From positions 91,990 through 155,989 of the forward strand of contig JAHBXR010000016.1 in assembly GCA_019636335.1 (NCBI GenBank): DNA of 64,000 nt. Direction: 5' to 3'. Origin of the DNA: Pirellulales bacterium. GTDB taxonomy: Bacteria; Planctomycetota; Planctomycetia; Pirellulales; JAEUIK01. The notes under the pieces are model-generated. The model had not been told where the DNA came from and searched no databases. It was given only the letters and a program-made list of their open reading frames with translations. The position numbers and the translations under genes are program-made. Positions within the stretch are counted from its first letter, which is position 1; each line of letters begins with the position of its first letter. This document shows positions 1-10,320 of the stretch, in pieces.

Positions 1-3000
1 GGTCCTTCACCATCGAGCGTTGGTTCAGTTCGTCGAAAAAGAGCGGGGCGTCCTGAGCTTTGTTCACGAAGAGCGTGGCGATTTCATCATCCACAACCAT
101 CAGCATGTCCGTCGCGTGGAGACCGAATTCCGCGAAAGCGACCCCATAGGCCGCCGCGAAATCGCCGTCCAACAGGTTGTTGTCGATCGCCTTGATGTTC
201 ACCGCCTGCTCGCGCTGTCCTACGGACATGCTCACGGGGAGCGGCGGTGTCGTCCGCGGCCCGGACGCGCCGGCGGGGCCGTCCTGGAAATAGAGCGACG
301 TGAAGCTTGCCTGGCGATCCCACCAGTTGCGCGTCACGACCAATTGGGTCGCGCCACCACGTTCGGAAATCATGGAGCTCGTGAAGCTGACATGTACTTG
401 AGGGACCTCGAGTCGCACCTCGTCGGGCAGGGAGGCGTCGAATGGAGCTTGAACGTAGTGCGCGGCGAACGGGTGCGTGTTGACGGAAACGAGGCTCCCT
501 TCGGCCGCGCCCACGAACTGACCCAGCATGGATGGTTCGCCGTTGGACTTGGCGTTGGTATCGAGCGCGAGAACGAGCCGCAGGGCAGACTGCAATGCGC
601 TTGGCGCGTAGTCGCCGGTCAGTTGCAAGCGTGGATTGTCCACCAGGCGCAGAAACCCGCTGATCTCGAACGTATCGTAACTGGTCGGACTATCGAGAGC
701 GAGTTCCAGCGTGGCGTGACGGTCCAGTTCCAGGCCGGAGCCGACATAGTTCAAATGCACTCGACGCGGGCCAACGGACGAGGACAACACGGAGAGCGTC
801 AGCGCCTTGCCACGATTCGACACGACGACCGGGTTCGCGTCCTGACTGAAGGCGACCGGGCCCCCGCCCCCCGCGGAGCCCAGCGAATAGGTTCCGGGGC
901 GAATGAAGATTCTGCCTCCTGCTGCCACCGCGTCCATGGCGGCCTGGAGATTGTTGAACGCATCGTATCCGAACAACGTGGCGGGACCGTTGGGACCATC
1001 GGGATCTGCCGGTCCAAAGAGCGAGAAGCGGAAGTCGACCCAGACGACGTTGGCAGCCGGCAGAGCAGGGGTCACGATCAGGCGGAACGTGTCAGAGGCC
1101 GTGAACCCACCGGGGTCGCTGGCGATCACCGTAATCTCGTACACGCCCGGAGTGGTGATCGTGCCGCTGAAATTGACGCCGTCGAAAGAGACTCCGTCGG
1201 GCAATTCACCGTCGATGCTGTAAGTCAGAGGGTCGAAATCGGGATCGACGAAAATTCCGAACGGAATCGAATATCCGAACGGAATTCCCGCCTGAACCGT
1301 CCTGTCGGGCAGCGGAAAATTCAGCACGGGGGGTTGATTGTCGGCGGCGATGACCGTCACCTCAAAGTAGCCGGTCGCCGACTTGGGCGTGGGATCGCCA
1401 GGCGTCCCGGCATCGGTTGCTAGAACGCCCAGCAAAAACTGACCGTGGCTCCCCAGAGGAGGCGTGCCCGTGAAGGTGCGCGTCGCCGTGTCGAAGCCGA
1501 TCCAAGCGGGCAGGCTCGCGGTCGTGCCGTCCGAGCCGACCGCTCGATAGGTCAATTGCGATCCGGGAGGCGCGTCGGGGTCGAGGAAGGTGTTCGCCGC
1601 AAAGGTGTAGGAGAAGAAGACCCCTTCGGTCAGGGTTTGTGGAACCAGCGGTACCTGGACCACGGGCGCGAGATTGGGAGCACTTCGCACGTTGACCGTA
1701 AAGGTCGCGATCGCCGATCGAGGGGTGGGATCGGTTAACGATCCCGCGTCGGTCGCCCGGACCTGCCACAGCGTGATTCCCACGCTTCCCAACGGCGGCG
1801 TGCCCGAGAAGGTGAGCGTCAGGGGATCGAAGGTGACCCAGGCGGGAAGCGTGTCGGGGGTGTCGTCGGGTCCCAATGCTTCGTACGTCAACTGCGAACC
1901 AGGCGGCGCGTCGGGATCGACAAAGGTGCTCGCGGGAATCACGTATTGGAACGCCGTCGACTCGAAGAGATCGATCGCCGCGAGCGGGTTCACCACGATC
2001 GGCGGCAAATTCAACGCGCTCGCGACCGTGATCGTAAACAAGGCGGTCGTCGATCGGGGAACCGGATCGACGACCGTGCCCGGATCGGTCGCCACGACGA
2101 AGATGGAGAATACGCCCGCACTTCCCACGGGGGGCGTGCCCGAAAAGGTGCGCGTGGCGCCGTCGAACTCGAGCCAACCGGGGAGCGGCGTGCTATCCCC
2201 CCCTGCGCCATGCGCGCGATAAGTCAGTTGGCTGCCAGAGGGACCGTCGGGATCGAAGAACGTATCGGCCGCGAACGTGTAGAGGAGCGGCGCTTGCTCG
2301 AAGGCCTCTTGCGGAACCAGCGGCTTTTTCACCACCGGCGGCTTGTTCGTGTCGGGCATGCTGACGCCGTCAGCGCCGAGATAGCTGCGGACCTCGAGGA
2401 TGTTGCGTGGCGCCTCCACCCAATCCGGAGGTAGGCTCAAGAGACGCCGGCTGGCCACGGCAATCTCTCCATTGCCGCGCACGATCACGGGGTTGTGGAA
2501 ACTACTGTAGTAGGCGTCGGTCTGATAGACCGCGCCCTGACCCGATCCGAAGGTCGTGTCCAACGTGCCATTGGAGTTATGCCGCATGATGAAGACGCCC
2601 GATGGGGACGGAAGCGGGACGATTTGGGCTCCGCCCGTCGTGACGATCTTTCCATCCCCCTGGAGAGCGAGGCCCGATGCGCGAACAGGACCGAACCCGA
2701 TGGGTGTGGTGCGGATGCCCGTGCCATTGAACGTCGTGTCGAGCGAACCATTGAGGTTGAAGCGGAAGAGGTTGGTGTATTGCCCGTGCGGAGGCCCGCC
2801 GAAGCCGACTGCGTCGCCGAGGACGACGATCTTGCCATCGGGCTGGATTTTGACCGCGCGTGCCGCCTCGGAGAATCCCGCTTCGACACGCAGTGAAACC
2901 ATGCCCGCCGTGCCGAACTGCGAGTCGATGGTCCCGTTGGCGTTGAAGCGCAGGATCATGTTTTCGGTCGACTGTGATGCCCCCTGTCCCGTCCCGCGCG

Positions 3001-5074
3001 CGCCGACCACCACGATTTTGTCGTCGTTCTGCCGCGCGGCGTCGAACACAATGGCAGCGACATTTCCCGGAATCGGCGTAACGGTCTTACCAGACGTGCC
3101 AAAGCTCGAGTCGATCGTGCCGTTGGGATTCAAGCGGATGAGGTGGACATTACGCTGGGAAGGGAGGCCGAAAGCTTCGCCGTAGATGCCGACGATCTTC
3201 CCATCGCTCTGGATGACCATCGCCGGGACACCGATTCCGAGAGCATCCACGATGGCTCCGCCGTGGTTGCCGAATGCCTCGTCGAGCGACCCGTCGGTGT
3301 TGTAGCGCAGGATGAGAGTACGAGTGCGGAATCCGGAGGGAGTGCTGGGGTCAAACGCGGTCACCTCGATGCCGACGAGGATCTTGTCATCCAGCTGAAT
3401 CGCCAGCGAAGTGATCATGCCAGGAGTGCTGTCATCCAACACCGGATCGGTATCGACCGTCACTTTCCCGCCGCGCCCGAACGTCATGTCCAACGTGCCG
3501 TCGCGGTTCAATCGCGCGAGCGCGGGGCCACTCCTGCTGGCTATCACCAGCTTTCCGTCACTCTGTTCCGCGATCTTGTAAACTTGGACGTGGGCCTCAG
3601 TGAACGGTATCAGTGTCCCACCGTTCCCAAAGGAACTGTCCAGCGCGCCATCCGTATTGTCCGCCGTATTGGTCTTGTATTGTGCCAGTGCGAAATTGCT
3701 CCCATTGTAAACTTCGTCGCCCGACTCGATTGAATAGGACGCGACGCCGACGGCCACAATCCTCTCTTGCCCCACGGCGACACTGTACGCGCCCGCGCGG
3801 CGGTATTCCGCGCTGAATGGAGTCGTCACGTGGCCGTGGTCGCCGAATGAAGTATCCAACTCGCCATCGACCGTGTAGCGCGCGACTGCGAATTCAGCGG
3901 TGAATTCGACAGATTCATGCCATCCGGCGGCAATGATGCGTCCGTCAGCTTGCAGCGCAATATCTTTTAGGTTGACATCGCCCGGGAACGGGGTGCTGCC
4001 TTGCGAGCCGAACGTCGGATCCAACTCTCCCGAGGCGTCAAGCCCAACTAAGAAAGCTCCTGGAAGCCCACCGTCGAGAAGTCCTATCGTCGGTGCCACA
4101 ACGATTCGTCCGCTGGGTTGAATTACGACGTCCCCTAAGTCAGGAAGACGGCGAGTTCCCAGCGTGGGGCTCGCGATTCCCCCCTGGAACGAGTCGTCGA
4201 GAGTACCTTCCGACGTGAAACGTGCCACTGCGCCGCGCGCAGTTCCAGCACTAGCTCCAATAATTCCGACGACCACGATTTTGCCATCTTCCTGCAAAGC
4301 CACTCCTCGAGCCCTCGTGAGGGAACCGAGGGAGGACGTGGTGGCCACGCCGGCCTGGCCAAACGTTGCGTCGAGCGATCCGTTAGGATTGAAACGCGCG
4401 ACCGCAAAATTTGGATCTAACGTCGAAGTGTACACGGTGCCCACCACGACGATTTTCTGGTCGGGCTGTACGACGATGCTGCTGACGTACGTGGAGCGGA
4501 CCCCCCCGAACGATGCGACGGCGATGCCGTCGCCGTCGAACGATACATCCAAGGCACCGTCGGGCCGGTAGCGTGCGACGATGAAGCCGGGTTCGCCAGA
4601 GGATGGTTGGACGGAGCCAATATCAATAGACCCGAGGCGCCCTCCGCTACCTGGCACGTAGGGATCGAAGCCGGAAACGACGATGCTGCCATCTTCTTGA
4701 AGGGCCATCCCCGTGACGATGCCTGGAAAGCTCGCCAGACCAAAGTCGCCAAAAGAGTAGTCGGCGCTTCCATCCTCCCGATAGCGAGCCAGTGTCTTGT
4801 TTCCACCGGCGAGGAGCTTTCCGTCGGGTTGAATCAGGGATGCCTGGAATATGGGTGTCTCGTAGAGGGCGTAGAAGGGGTCTTCACCCACCTCGGGCTG
4901 AAAAAAGGGGACCGTCGCCAGGCCGTTCTCGCCGAACGTGGGGTTCAGGTCGCCCGCCGCGAGCAGAGCTCGCTGTTCGAGCGGCTCGAATAGCACGGTG
5001 CGTTGGCGATCCTTGTCGCGACGGGCTCGTGGTGCGGGCGCATGAAAAGGGCGCGAGAGGAAGCGGTGGATCAT
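1..5074 (-). CDS. LEPR-XLL / delta-60 repeat / putative-Ig surface protein, 3' end outside the window
   Basis: One uninterrupted minus-strand frame runs from an ATG at 5074 to the left edge, at least 1,691 codons, so the C terminus is missing. Residues 28-39 hold the planctomycetal LEPR-XLL type motif (FEPLEQRALLA) after a basic N terminus, which marks a class of exported surface proteins. From about residue 41 to 895 I count about 14 delta-60 type repeats, each pairing a D-x-x-F-G-x-x-G start with a DGKIVV-like strand, which suggests a propeller-like fold. Residues about 905-1345 hold four putative-Ig (He_PIG-like) domains with repeated FDPDxPxGSxLTY and FSGTPPxGS motifs. After that comes a right-handed beta-helix-like segment (FIRPGTYSLG). 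It is divergent from the sigma factor gene. The role is probably adhesion or cell-envelope structure; no catalytic motif is visible in the part present. Confidence 0.88.
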   Translation of the reverse strand, partial: MIHRFLSRPFHAPAPRARRDKDRQRTVLFEPLEQRALLAAGDLNPTFGENGLATVPFFQPEVGEDPFYALYETPIFQASLIQPDGKLLAGGNKTLARYREDGSADYSFGDFGLASFPGIVTGMALQEDGSIVVSGFDPYVPGSGGRLGSIDIGSVQPSSGEPGFIVARYRPDGALDVSFDGDGIAVASFGGVRSTYVSSIVVQPDQKIVVVGTVYTSTLDPNFAVARFNPNGSLDATFGQAGVATTSSLGSLTRARGVALQEDGKIVVVGIIGASAGTARGAVARFTSEGTLDDSFQGGIASPTLGTRRLPDLGDVVIQPSGRIVVAPTIGLLDGGLPGAFLVGLDASGELDPTFGSQGSTPFPGDVNLKDIALQADGRIIAAGWHESVEFTAEFAVARYTVDGELDTSFGDHGHVTTPFSAEYRRAGAYSVAVGQERIVAVGVASYSIESGDEVYNGSNFALAQYKTNTADNTDGALDSSFGNGGTLIPFTEAHVQVYKIAEQSDGKLVIASRSGPALARLNRDGTLDMTFGRGGKVTVDTDPVLDDSTPGMITSLAIQLDDKILVGIEVTAFDPSTPSGFRTRTLILRYNTDGSLDEAFGNHGGAIVDALGIGVPAMVIQSDGKIVGIYGEAFGLPSQRNVHLIRLNPNGTIDSSFGTSGKTVTPIPGNVAAIVFDAARQNDDKIVVVGARGTGQGASQSTENMILRFNANGTIDSQFGTAGMVSLRVEAGFSEAARAVKIQPDGKIVVLGDAVGFGGPPHGQYTNLFRFNLNGSLDTTFNGTGIRTTPIGFGPVRASGLALQGDGKIVTTGGAQIVPLPSPSGVFIMRHNSNGTLDTTFGSGQGAVYQTDAYYSSFHNPVIVRGNGEIAVASRRLLSLPPDWVEAPRNILEVRSYLGADGVSMPDTNKPPVVKKPLVPQEAFEQAPLLYTFAADTFFDPDGPSGSQLTYRAHGAGGDSTPLPGWLEFDGATRTFSGTPPVGSAGVFSIFVVATDPGTVVDPVPRSTTALFTITVASALNLPPIVVNPLAAIDLFESTAFQYVIPASTFVDPDAPPGSQLTYEALGPDDTPDTLPAWVTFDPLTLTFSGTPPLGSVGITLWQVRATDAGSLTDPTPRSAIATFTVNVRSAPNLAPVVQVPLVPQTLTEGVFFSYTFAANTFLDPDAPPGSQLTYRAVGSDGTTASLPAWIGFDTATRTFTGTPPLGSHGQFLLGVLATDAGTPGDPTPKSATGYFEVTVIAADNQPPVLNFPLPDRTVQAGIPFGYSIPFGIFVDPDFDPLTYSIDGELPDGVSFDGVNFSGTITTPGVYEITVIASDPGGFTASDTFRLIVTPALPAANVVWVDFRFSLFGPADPDGPNGPATLFGYDAFNNLQAAMDAVAAGGRIFIRPGTYSLGSAGGGGPVAFSQDANPVVVSNRGKALTLSVLSSSVGPRRVHLNYVGSGLELDRHATLELALDSPTSYDTFEISGFLRLVDNPRLQLTGDYAPSALQSALRLVLALDTNAKSNGEPSMLGQFVGAAEGSLVSVNTHPFAAHYVQAPFDASLPDEVRLEVPQVHVSFTSSMISERGGATQLVVTRNWWDRQASFTSLYFQDGPAGASGPRTTPPLPVSMSVGQREQAVNIKAIDNNLLDGDFAAAYGVAFAEFGLHATDMLMVVDDEIATLFVNKAQDAPLFFDELNQRSMVKD

Positions 5075-5336
5075 GGCGCGGTCAGGTCCCCGGTGCTTCG
5101 ATGCCTGAATGTGCCAGACGTCGCCGCTGGCTAATGCTTAATCCGGGAGGATCTCCTGGCAATCCACCGCCTGAACAAACATTTGCGAAAAAAAAATGGC
5201 CCTTTCCGGCTCCGTTCAGCAGGGTCGCCGTCCCGTGCGACGTTCATTGGCCGCGACCCGCGGCGGGGGGCGCGCGACTTTGCGCCGGTTCTGCACGGCG
5301 TCATCCCGCGCGCTAAAACGTTCCCCGCGACGGAAA

Positions 5337-5365
5337 TTGGGGTGGCTCGTTGCGTCTGCTATAAT
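5337..5365 (+). promoter_or_regulatory. Sigma-70-like promoter of the ECF sigma/kinase operon
   Basis: TTGGGG at 5337-5342 and a perfect TATAAT at 5360-5365 are separated by 17 bases, the ideal spacing. It lies 49 bases before the ATG at 5415. That favours 5415 over the in-frame ATG at 5196, which would be upstream of the promoter. Confidence 0.55.
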
Positions 5366-5414
5366 CGCCCTGGCATGGGTTTATTTGCGGGTACCAGGCC
5401 GGAATCGAATCAGC

Positions 5415-6053
5415 ATGGCTTCGCGACGGCTGCTTTCCGACGAAGTCACCCGGCGCGCCGCGTGCGGCGACACCTTGGCGTTGGCCGAGGCGTTTGAGCT
5501 CCTGCGGTCCGATCTGAAAGAGGCGGTCGCCATTCGCATCGATCCGCGCGTGGGGGGGCGCATCGATCCCTCGGACGTCGTGCAAGAAACGTATCTCGAC
5601 GCGGAACGCCGCGCGCATGAATTCGTTTCCCAGGCCGACCGCATGCCGTTGCACATCTGGTTCCGGCTGCTGGCCATGCAGCGCCTGGTCGATCTGCACC
5701 GCCAGCATCTGGGAGCGGCCATGCGCAACGCCGCGCTCGAGATCCCATTCGAGCGGGGCGCCTCGATGCAGACCTCCAGCATCTGGATGGCGGAACAGCT
5801 CATCGATGACGGCGAGTCCGGCAGCGAGGCCGCCATTCGCGCCGAGACGCAAAGCATGGTCCACGCCGCGCTCGAGCGAATGGATCCTCTCGACCGCGAA
5901 GTCCTGGCCATGCGCCATTTCGAGATGCTGACCAATGGCGAGGTCGCGACCATCCTGGGCATCTCGGCCACGGCAGCCAGCAATCGCTACATCCGCGCCC
6001 TGCGGCGCCTGCAGGTGGTGCTGTCCCCCACGTCGAGTAGCAATCCGGCTTAA
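5415..6053 (+). CDS. ECF-type RNA polymerase sigma factor, planctomycetal subfamily
   Basis: A 212-residue sigma-70 family protein. The region 2 signature IDPSDVVQETYLDA (about residues 50-63) is typical of the planctomycetal ECF group, and region 4 is a C-terminal helix-turn-helix (NGEVATILGISATAASNRYIRAL) that would read the -35 element. No anti-sigma gene is adjacent; instead a receptor-like Ser/Thr kinase begins 25 bases downstream, so the kinase pathway is the likely partner in control. The start at 5415 places region 2 at normal distance from the N terminus and sits just behind a good promoter. The frame is open further upstream to 5196, but that extension (RRPVRRSLAATRGGG and so on) looks non-coding. 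Target promoters are unknown. Confidence 0.88.
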   Translation: MASRRLLSDEVTRRAACGDTLALAEAFELLRSDLKEAVAIRIDPRVGGRIDPSDVVQETYLDAERRAHEFVSQADRMPLHIWFRLLAMQRLVDLHRQHLGAAMRNAALEIPFERGASMQTSSIWMAEQLIDDGESGSEAAIRAETQSMVHAALERMDPLDREVLAMRHFEMLTNGEVATILGISATAASNRYIRALRRLQVVLSPTSSSNPA

Positions 6054-6078
6054 AAGTAGTAGGGGAGAGCCTCGCGAT

Positions 6079-9000
6079 ATGGCGGGCGACAACGACATCA
6101 CTCTCGACGACGTCGCCACGCAAATCGCCGAGGAATTTCGCGCGGGCAACCAACCCTCGCTCGACGACTTTTGCGAGCGCTATCCCGAGCTGGCGTATGA
6201 GATCCGCGCGGTCTTCACCACCTTGCTCCAGTTGGAACGAGCACGCCCCGACACGCAGCAACGCGCGGCGAGCGATCTGCTGCGGCTCCTCTCGAGCACC
6301 GAAGTGCCTCCGCTGGGCGATTATCGCATCCTGCGCGAGATCGGCCGCGGCGGCATGGGAGTCGTCTTCGAGGCCGTGCAGGAATCGCTCCAGCGGCGCG
6401 TCGCTCTCAAGGTGCTCTCGCCGTGGTGCCTGCGCGATCCCCGGCACTTGCAGCGGTTCGAGCACGAGGCGCGGGCGGCGGCCGCGCTGCATCACACGAA
6501 CATCGTGCCCGTGCTGGGAGTGGGCGAAGAACGAGGACTGCACTATCTGGTGATGCAGCTCATTTCGGGAGCGGCGCTCGATGAGATTCTCGCGGTGCTC
6601 GGCGAGCGTGAAGCTCTGGCGGGCCCCAGCGAAATGGCCCTCCGGATCGCCGCCCGTTTACGCTGCTCGCAGCCAACCGACGCGAAACACGCCGGGCCGC
6701 TGCCATCGACCCCCGTGGCGGTCGTAGCGTCCCCAACATTGCGGCAGGCGAGCTACTGGCGTCATGTCGCGGCGCTCGGCTTGCAGGCGGCCGAGGCGCT
6801 GGCCTACGCTCACCGCCAGGGGGTGGTGCATCGCGACATCAAGCCATCGAACATCCTGGTCGACGAGAGCGGCAACCTCTGGATCGCCGACTTCGGACTG
6901 GCCAAGACGGCCGACAGCGCCGACCTGACGATGTCTGGAGAGTTGGTGGGCACGGCGCGCTATCTGCCGCCCGAACGGCTGCAGGGTACGATCGATGCGC
7001 GGGGCGACATCTATGCCCTGGGAGCGACTCTGTACGAGTTGGCCGTGTTGCGCCCCCCCTTTGCCGAGACCGATAAGGCTGTCCTGCTGAAGCGGATCGC
7101 GGAGACCGAGCCTCCACGGCCGCGGGCGATCAATCGTGCGATCCCGCGCGACCTGGAGACCATCATCGGCAAGGCGATGGCGAAGCGGCCAAGCGATCGG
7201 TACTCTTCCGCCGGCGAGTTGGCAGCGGATCTGCGCAACTACTTGAACGATCAGCCGATCGGCGCGCGGAGGATTTCGCCGGTCGAGCGGTTGTGGCGTG
7301 CCTGCCGACGTCGGCCCGCCGTCGCGATTCCCACCCTGGCGGCGATTCTGCTGGTGCTGGTCGTCGCGATCGGCTCGTCGATCGCGGCCGCGCGGCTCCA
7401 GCAGAAAAACCAACTGGCGCTCGACGCGCAGCGGCGCGCCGAAGAAGCGGAACGCTCGCGGCGACTGGAGCTGTTTCGTGTTCACGTGGCCAGCGCACGC
7501 AACGCCTCGCAAACCGGCAAGCTTGGTCAGCGTTTGGCGGGCCTTCGGTCGGTTCGTGACGCCTTGCAGGCCTTGGCGCCGGCGCAACCCGATGGCCGCC
7601 AAGCATTCGAGTTGACCGAGGCGGCCATCTCCTGCCTGGCTCGCGCCGATCTGCGCGAATTGCAGCGAGTAAATGTGCGCGGCCGCTACGACGAGGTGGA
7701 TGTCGATCCGCTGTTCCAAGTTTTCTTGCAGCCGGCACGCCGGGGCACGGGCTCCGACGTCGTTTCGCTATCGAACCCCAACGATCGTACGGTGTATCCG
7801 GGAGAGGATGGAGAAGAAACCGATTTCATCGGCTGGCGCACGTTCAGTCGCGCCGGACGCTGGCTGCTGGAAAATGCCTTCTGCTCCCGGCAGGATGATC
7901 GAAAGCGCCTGCGCGTCTGGGAACGCTCGAGCGGCCGACTGGTCGTCGATCTGGCAAGCGCTGAAAACATCAATGGCTACGCTTTCCATCCCGACGAACG
8001 CCATCTGTTGATCATTGAAAGCCAGGGTGTCGTGCGGCTGCTCGATTTGGAAACAGGTGGTCTGGCACGCGAGTTTTCCCGGCGGCTCTTTGCGAAACGA
8101 CCGCAGTTCAGCCCGGATGGATCGCGCCTGGCGTTTCTGAACGCCACGCACCGAGTCGAGTTCGTCGAGGTCGAGGAATTGGAGACTCTCGCCACCTTGG
8201 CGGACGTGGAGGAGGCGAGCGAAATCGCTTTTCATGACGATCATACGCTGATCGTCGGCACCAGCGAGGGAGACCTCTACGAATGGAAGGTCGCTGAAAA
8301 TCGCGGCCGATTCTTACCGGGCAAGCATTTCTCGGCGATCCAACGGATCCAAATCTCTCCCGATGCCGGACTGATGGCATCTTCAGATTCCGTCGGGACG
8401 CACGTCCGCAGCACTCGCGAAGATCGAACGCTCTTGGAACTGCCGGGCGCGGTGGTTCGATTTGCTCCGGATGGTAAGAGAATCGCCGTACACGACCGTA
8501 ACGATCTCGCCCTCTACGAGATCATCGCGGCGCCGGCATTGCGTGTGTTGAATGATTCCTCGGCCGAAGCAGCCGTGTTCAGCCCGGATGGACGCTGGCT
8601 GGCTGCCTCCGGACCTGCCGGCGTGAAGCTCTATTCCGGAACGGATCTCGAGCCGGCTGCGGATTTGGGGCTCGACTATTGCGGACCGGTTGCTTTTTCC
8701 GCCGACGGAAGGCAACTGGCGACGATGGGAATGTTCAGCGAGGCTTGCCGCTGGCCCATCGGCGCGTCTGTGCCGACCGAGATCGGTCCTCCCCAAGCGC
8801 TGTTCCACCAACAGGTGCCGGACTTCTTCTCCGATCGCCTGGCCCCACAGCACCATGGCCGCCACGTGGTGTACAGCGGCGATGGTCGCTTGTTCATTGC
8901 CGACTATCGCCGCGGTCACGTGCTCGTGTCCGATTCGGCCGGCCTGCCGCCGCGAGAATTCGCCGATTTCTTGAATGTCGCGCGGCTGGTTGTTAGTCCA

Positions 9001-10200
9001 GATGGAAAATGGTTGGGCGGGGCTTCCGTGATTTCCAGAACGGTCCGCGTATGGGACGCTCAGCGCGCGACTATTGTCTTGGATCTGCCGGACCATGCGG
9101 CGGTCGCCTTCAGTCATGACGGGCTCTGGTGTGCTTTGCGTTCGGCCAGCGAAATCTGCGTCTTTCGCACGAGCGACTGGCAGCCCGAGTGCCGGATTCC
9201 CTTGGCAGCTTCGCGCAGCGAGTTTTATCTGCCGCTAGTATTTCAACCGCAGGGCGGACTGCTGGCGGTCGCGGGTCACGACCAGCGGGTGTATCTCTAT
9301 CCTCCGGGATCGACCGACGCCGTCGCCTACCTGCCGCATCCGGAAAACAGCACGATCACGCATCTCACGTTCAGCCCCGATGGACGGCGCCTGGTAGTGG
9401 TCGCGCCGCCGCTGGGGATTCTGGTCTGGGACCTGCCCCAGTTGCAGGGCGAGTTGGCTGCGCTGGGAACGCCACTCGGCGGACAGCCCCGGGCAACCGG
9501 CGCCGCCGTGGCGAATTCAACAGACGCAGCCACGTCCGTGGTAGTAGACACGACGGGGCTCATTCCGGGTCGGTGGCATCGATGCTGGGTTCGCATGGCC
9601 GAGATCGAAGCGCTCAAAGGCAATTTGCCCGACGCGGTACACGCCGTTCAGTGCGCTCTCGATCGAGCAGTAGATGCCAGCCCGAGCGAGAAAGCCGAGT
9701 TGCTTACCCTGCGCGGTGTCTATGAATTGCAAAATCATGACCCCTTGGCGGCGAACGACAGCTTCTCAGCTGCCGTGCGCATCGATCCTGCCGCGGAGAA
9801 AGCGATACGTCTGTTGGCGCGACAGCTTGTGCTGGGACCTTGGGAAGTACAAGATCCGCAGTGCGCCATGTCATTCATCGCGCGACCGTTGGTCGAAACG
9901 CCCGGCGATGAAGAGTTGCTGGTCTATCAGGCCATCGCTCAGATTCGTTGCGACAACGCTGATGAGGGCCTGCAAACCCTGGCCAAGGTAGAGTTCAGCG
10001 ATCGTTGGAAACCAACGGTCGCCTATGTGCTTGCGCTGGCGTGGCAAGACCGCGATCGAGCGGTTGCTCGCGAGCACTTTGCCGTTGCCGAGCAGCTTCG
10101 CGAGGAGAGGCACGATCGCCTCTCCTCGGCCGAACGAGAGGAACTCGAACGACTGCGGGGCGAAATCGATTCCCGCTGGCGCCGGGAGGCCTCGCCCTAA
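6079..10200 (+). CDS. Membrane Ser/Thr protein kinase with WD40-like and TPR-like sensor region
   Basis: A 1,373-residue PknB-like receptor kinase. The N-lobe has the glycine loop EIGRGGMGVVFEA (88-100) and ATP lysine K111. The catalytic loop is HRDIKPSN (H251, D253), DFG begins at D271, and the APE region reads GTARYLPPERL. There is a roughly 50-residue insertion between the lobes (around 180-230). A single membrane helix follows at about 413-440, then a short coiled coil. The rest is a long region of beta-propeller repeats (motifs such as FSPDGRWLAASG and FSPDGRRLVVV) ending in TPR-like helices after about residue 1150. The kinase is cytoplasmic and the propeller is probably beyond the membrane. 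AGGGGAGA lies 10 bases before the ATG, and the gene follows the sigma factor gene by 25 bases, so they are probably co-transcribed. Ligand and substrate are unknown. Confidence 0.9.
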   Translation: MAGDNDITLDDVATQIAEEFRAGNQPSLDDFCERYPELAYEIRAVFTTLLQLERARPDTQQRAASDLLRLLSSTEVPPLGDYRILREIGRGGMGVVFEAVQESLQRRVALKVLSPWCLRDPRHLQRFEHEARAAAALHHTNIVPVLGVGEERGLHYLVMQLISGAALDEILAVLGEREALAGPSEMALRIAARLRCSQPTDAKHAGPLPSTPVAVVASPTLRQASYWRHVAALGLQAAEALAYAHRQGVVHRDIKPSNILVDESGNLWIADFGLAKTADSADLTMSGELVGTARYLPPERLQGTIDARGDIYALGATLYELAVLRPPFAETDKAVLLKRIAETEPPRPRAINRAIPRDLETIIGKAMAKRPSDRYSSAGELAADLRNYLNDQPIGARRISPVERLWRACRRRPAVAIPTLAAILLVLVVAIGSSIAAARLQQKNQLALDAQRRAEEAERSRRLELFRVHVASARNASQTGKLGQRLAGLRSVRDALQALAPAQPDGRQAFELTEAAISCLARADLRELQRVNVRGRYDEVDVDPLFQVFLQPARRGTGSDVVSLSNPNDRTVYPGEDGEETDFIGWRTFSRAGRWLLENAFCSRQDDRKRLRVWERSSGRLVVDLASAENINGYAFHPDERHLLIIESQGVVRLLDLETGGLAREFSRRLFAKRPQFSPDGSRLAFLNATHRVEFVEVEELETLATLADVEEASEIAFHDDHTLIVGTSEGDLYEWKVAENRGRFLPGKHFSAIQRIQISPDAGLMASSDSVGTHVRSTREDRTLLELPGAVVRFAPDGKRIAVHDRNDLALYEIIAAPALRVLNDSSAEAAVFSPDGRWLAASGPAGVKLYSGTDLEPAADLGLDYCGPVAFSADGRQLATMGMFSEACRWPIGASVPTEIGPPQALFHQQVPDFFSDRLAPQHHGRHVVYSGDGRLFIADYRRGHVLVSDSAGLPPREFADFLNVARLVVSPDGKWLGGASVISRTVRVWDAQRATIVLDLPDHAAVAFSHDGLWCALRSASEICVFRTSDWQPECRIPLAASRSEFYLPLVFQPQGGLLAVAGHDQRVYLYPPGSTDAVAYLPHPENSTITHLTFSPDGRRLVVVAPPLGILVWDLPQLQGELAALGTPLGGQPRATGAAVANSTDAATSVVVDTTGLIPGRWHRCWVRMAEIEALKGNLPDAVHAVQCALDRAVDASPSEKAELLTLRGVYELQNHDPLAANDSFSAAVRIDPAAEKAIRLLARQLVLGPWEVQDPQCAMSFIARPLVETPGDEELLVYQAIAQIRCDNADEGLQTLAKVEFSDRWKPTVAYVLALAWQDRDRAVAREHFAVAEQLREERHDRLSSAEREELERLRGEIDSRWRREASP

Positions 10201-10320
10201 GGAATGGCGGCCAATAAACCTCGAAAGGCGCAACTTCAAAAGACATAAGCGCCGTACACAGACCGCAGAATGCTAGCTCGAGAGAGACTGTTATAGTGAC
10301 CTCGAAGTGGCGCAACAAAA

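Noticed and set aside
20..1423. Long plus-strand reading frames opposite the delta-60 protein, such as 20-1423 and 1445-2434
   Set aside because: They are antisense to an unbroken minus-strand frame with clear repeat domains; their translations are arginine-rich and without domains.
5196..5414. An N-terminal extension of the ECF sigma factor starting at 5196
   Set aside because: It lies across the TTGGGG/TATAAT promoter and has an arginine-rich, non-domain translation.
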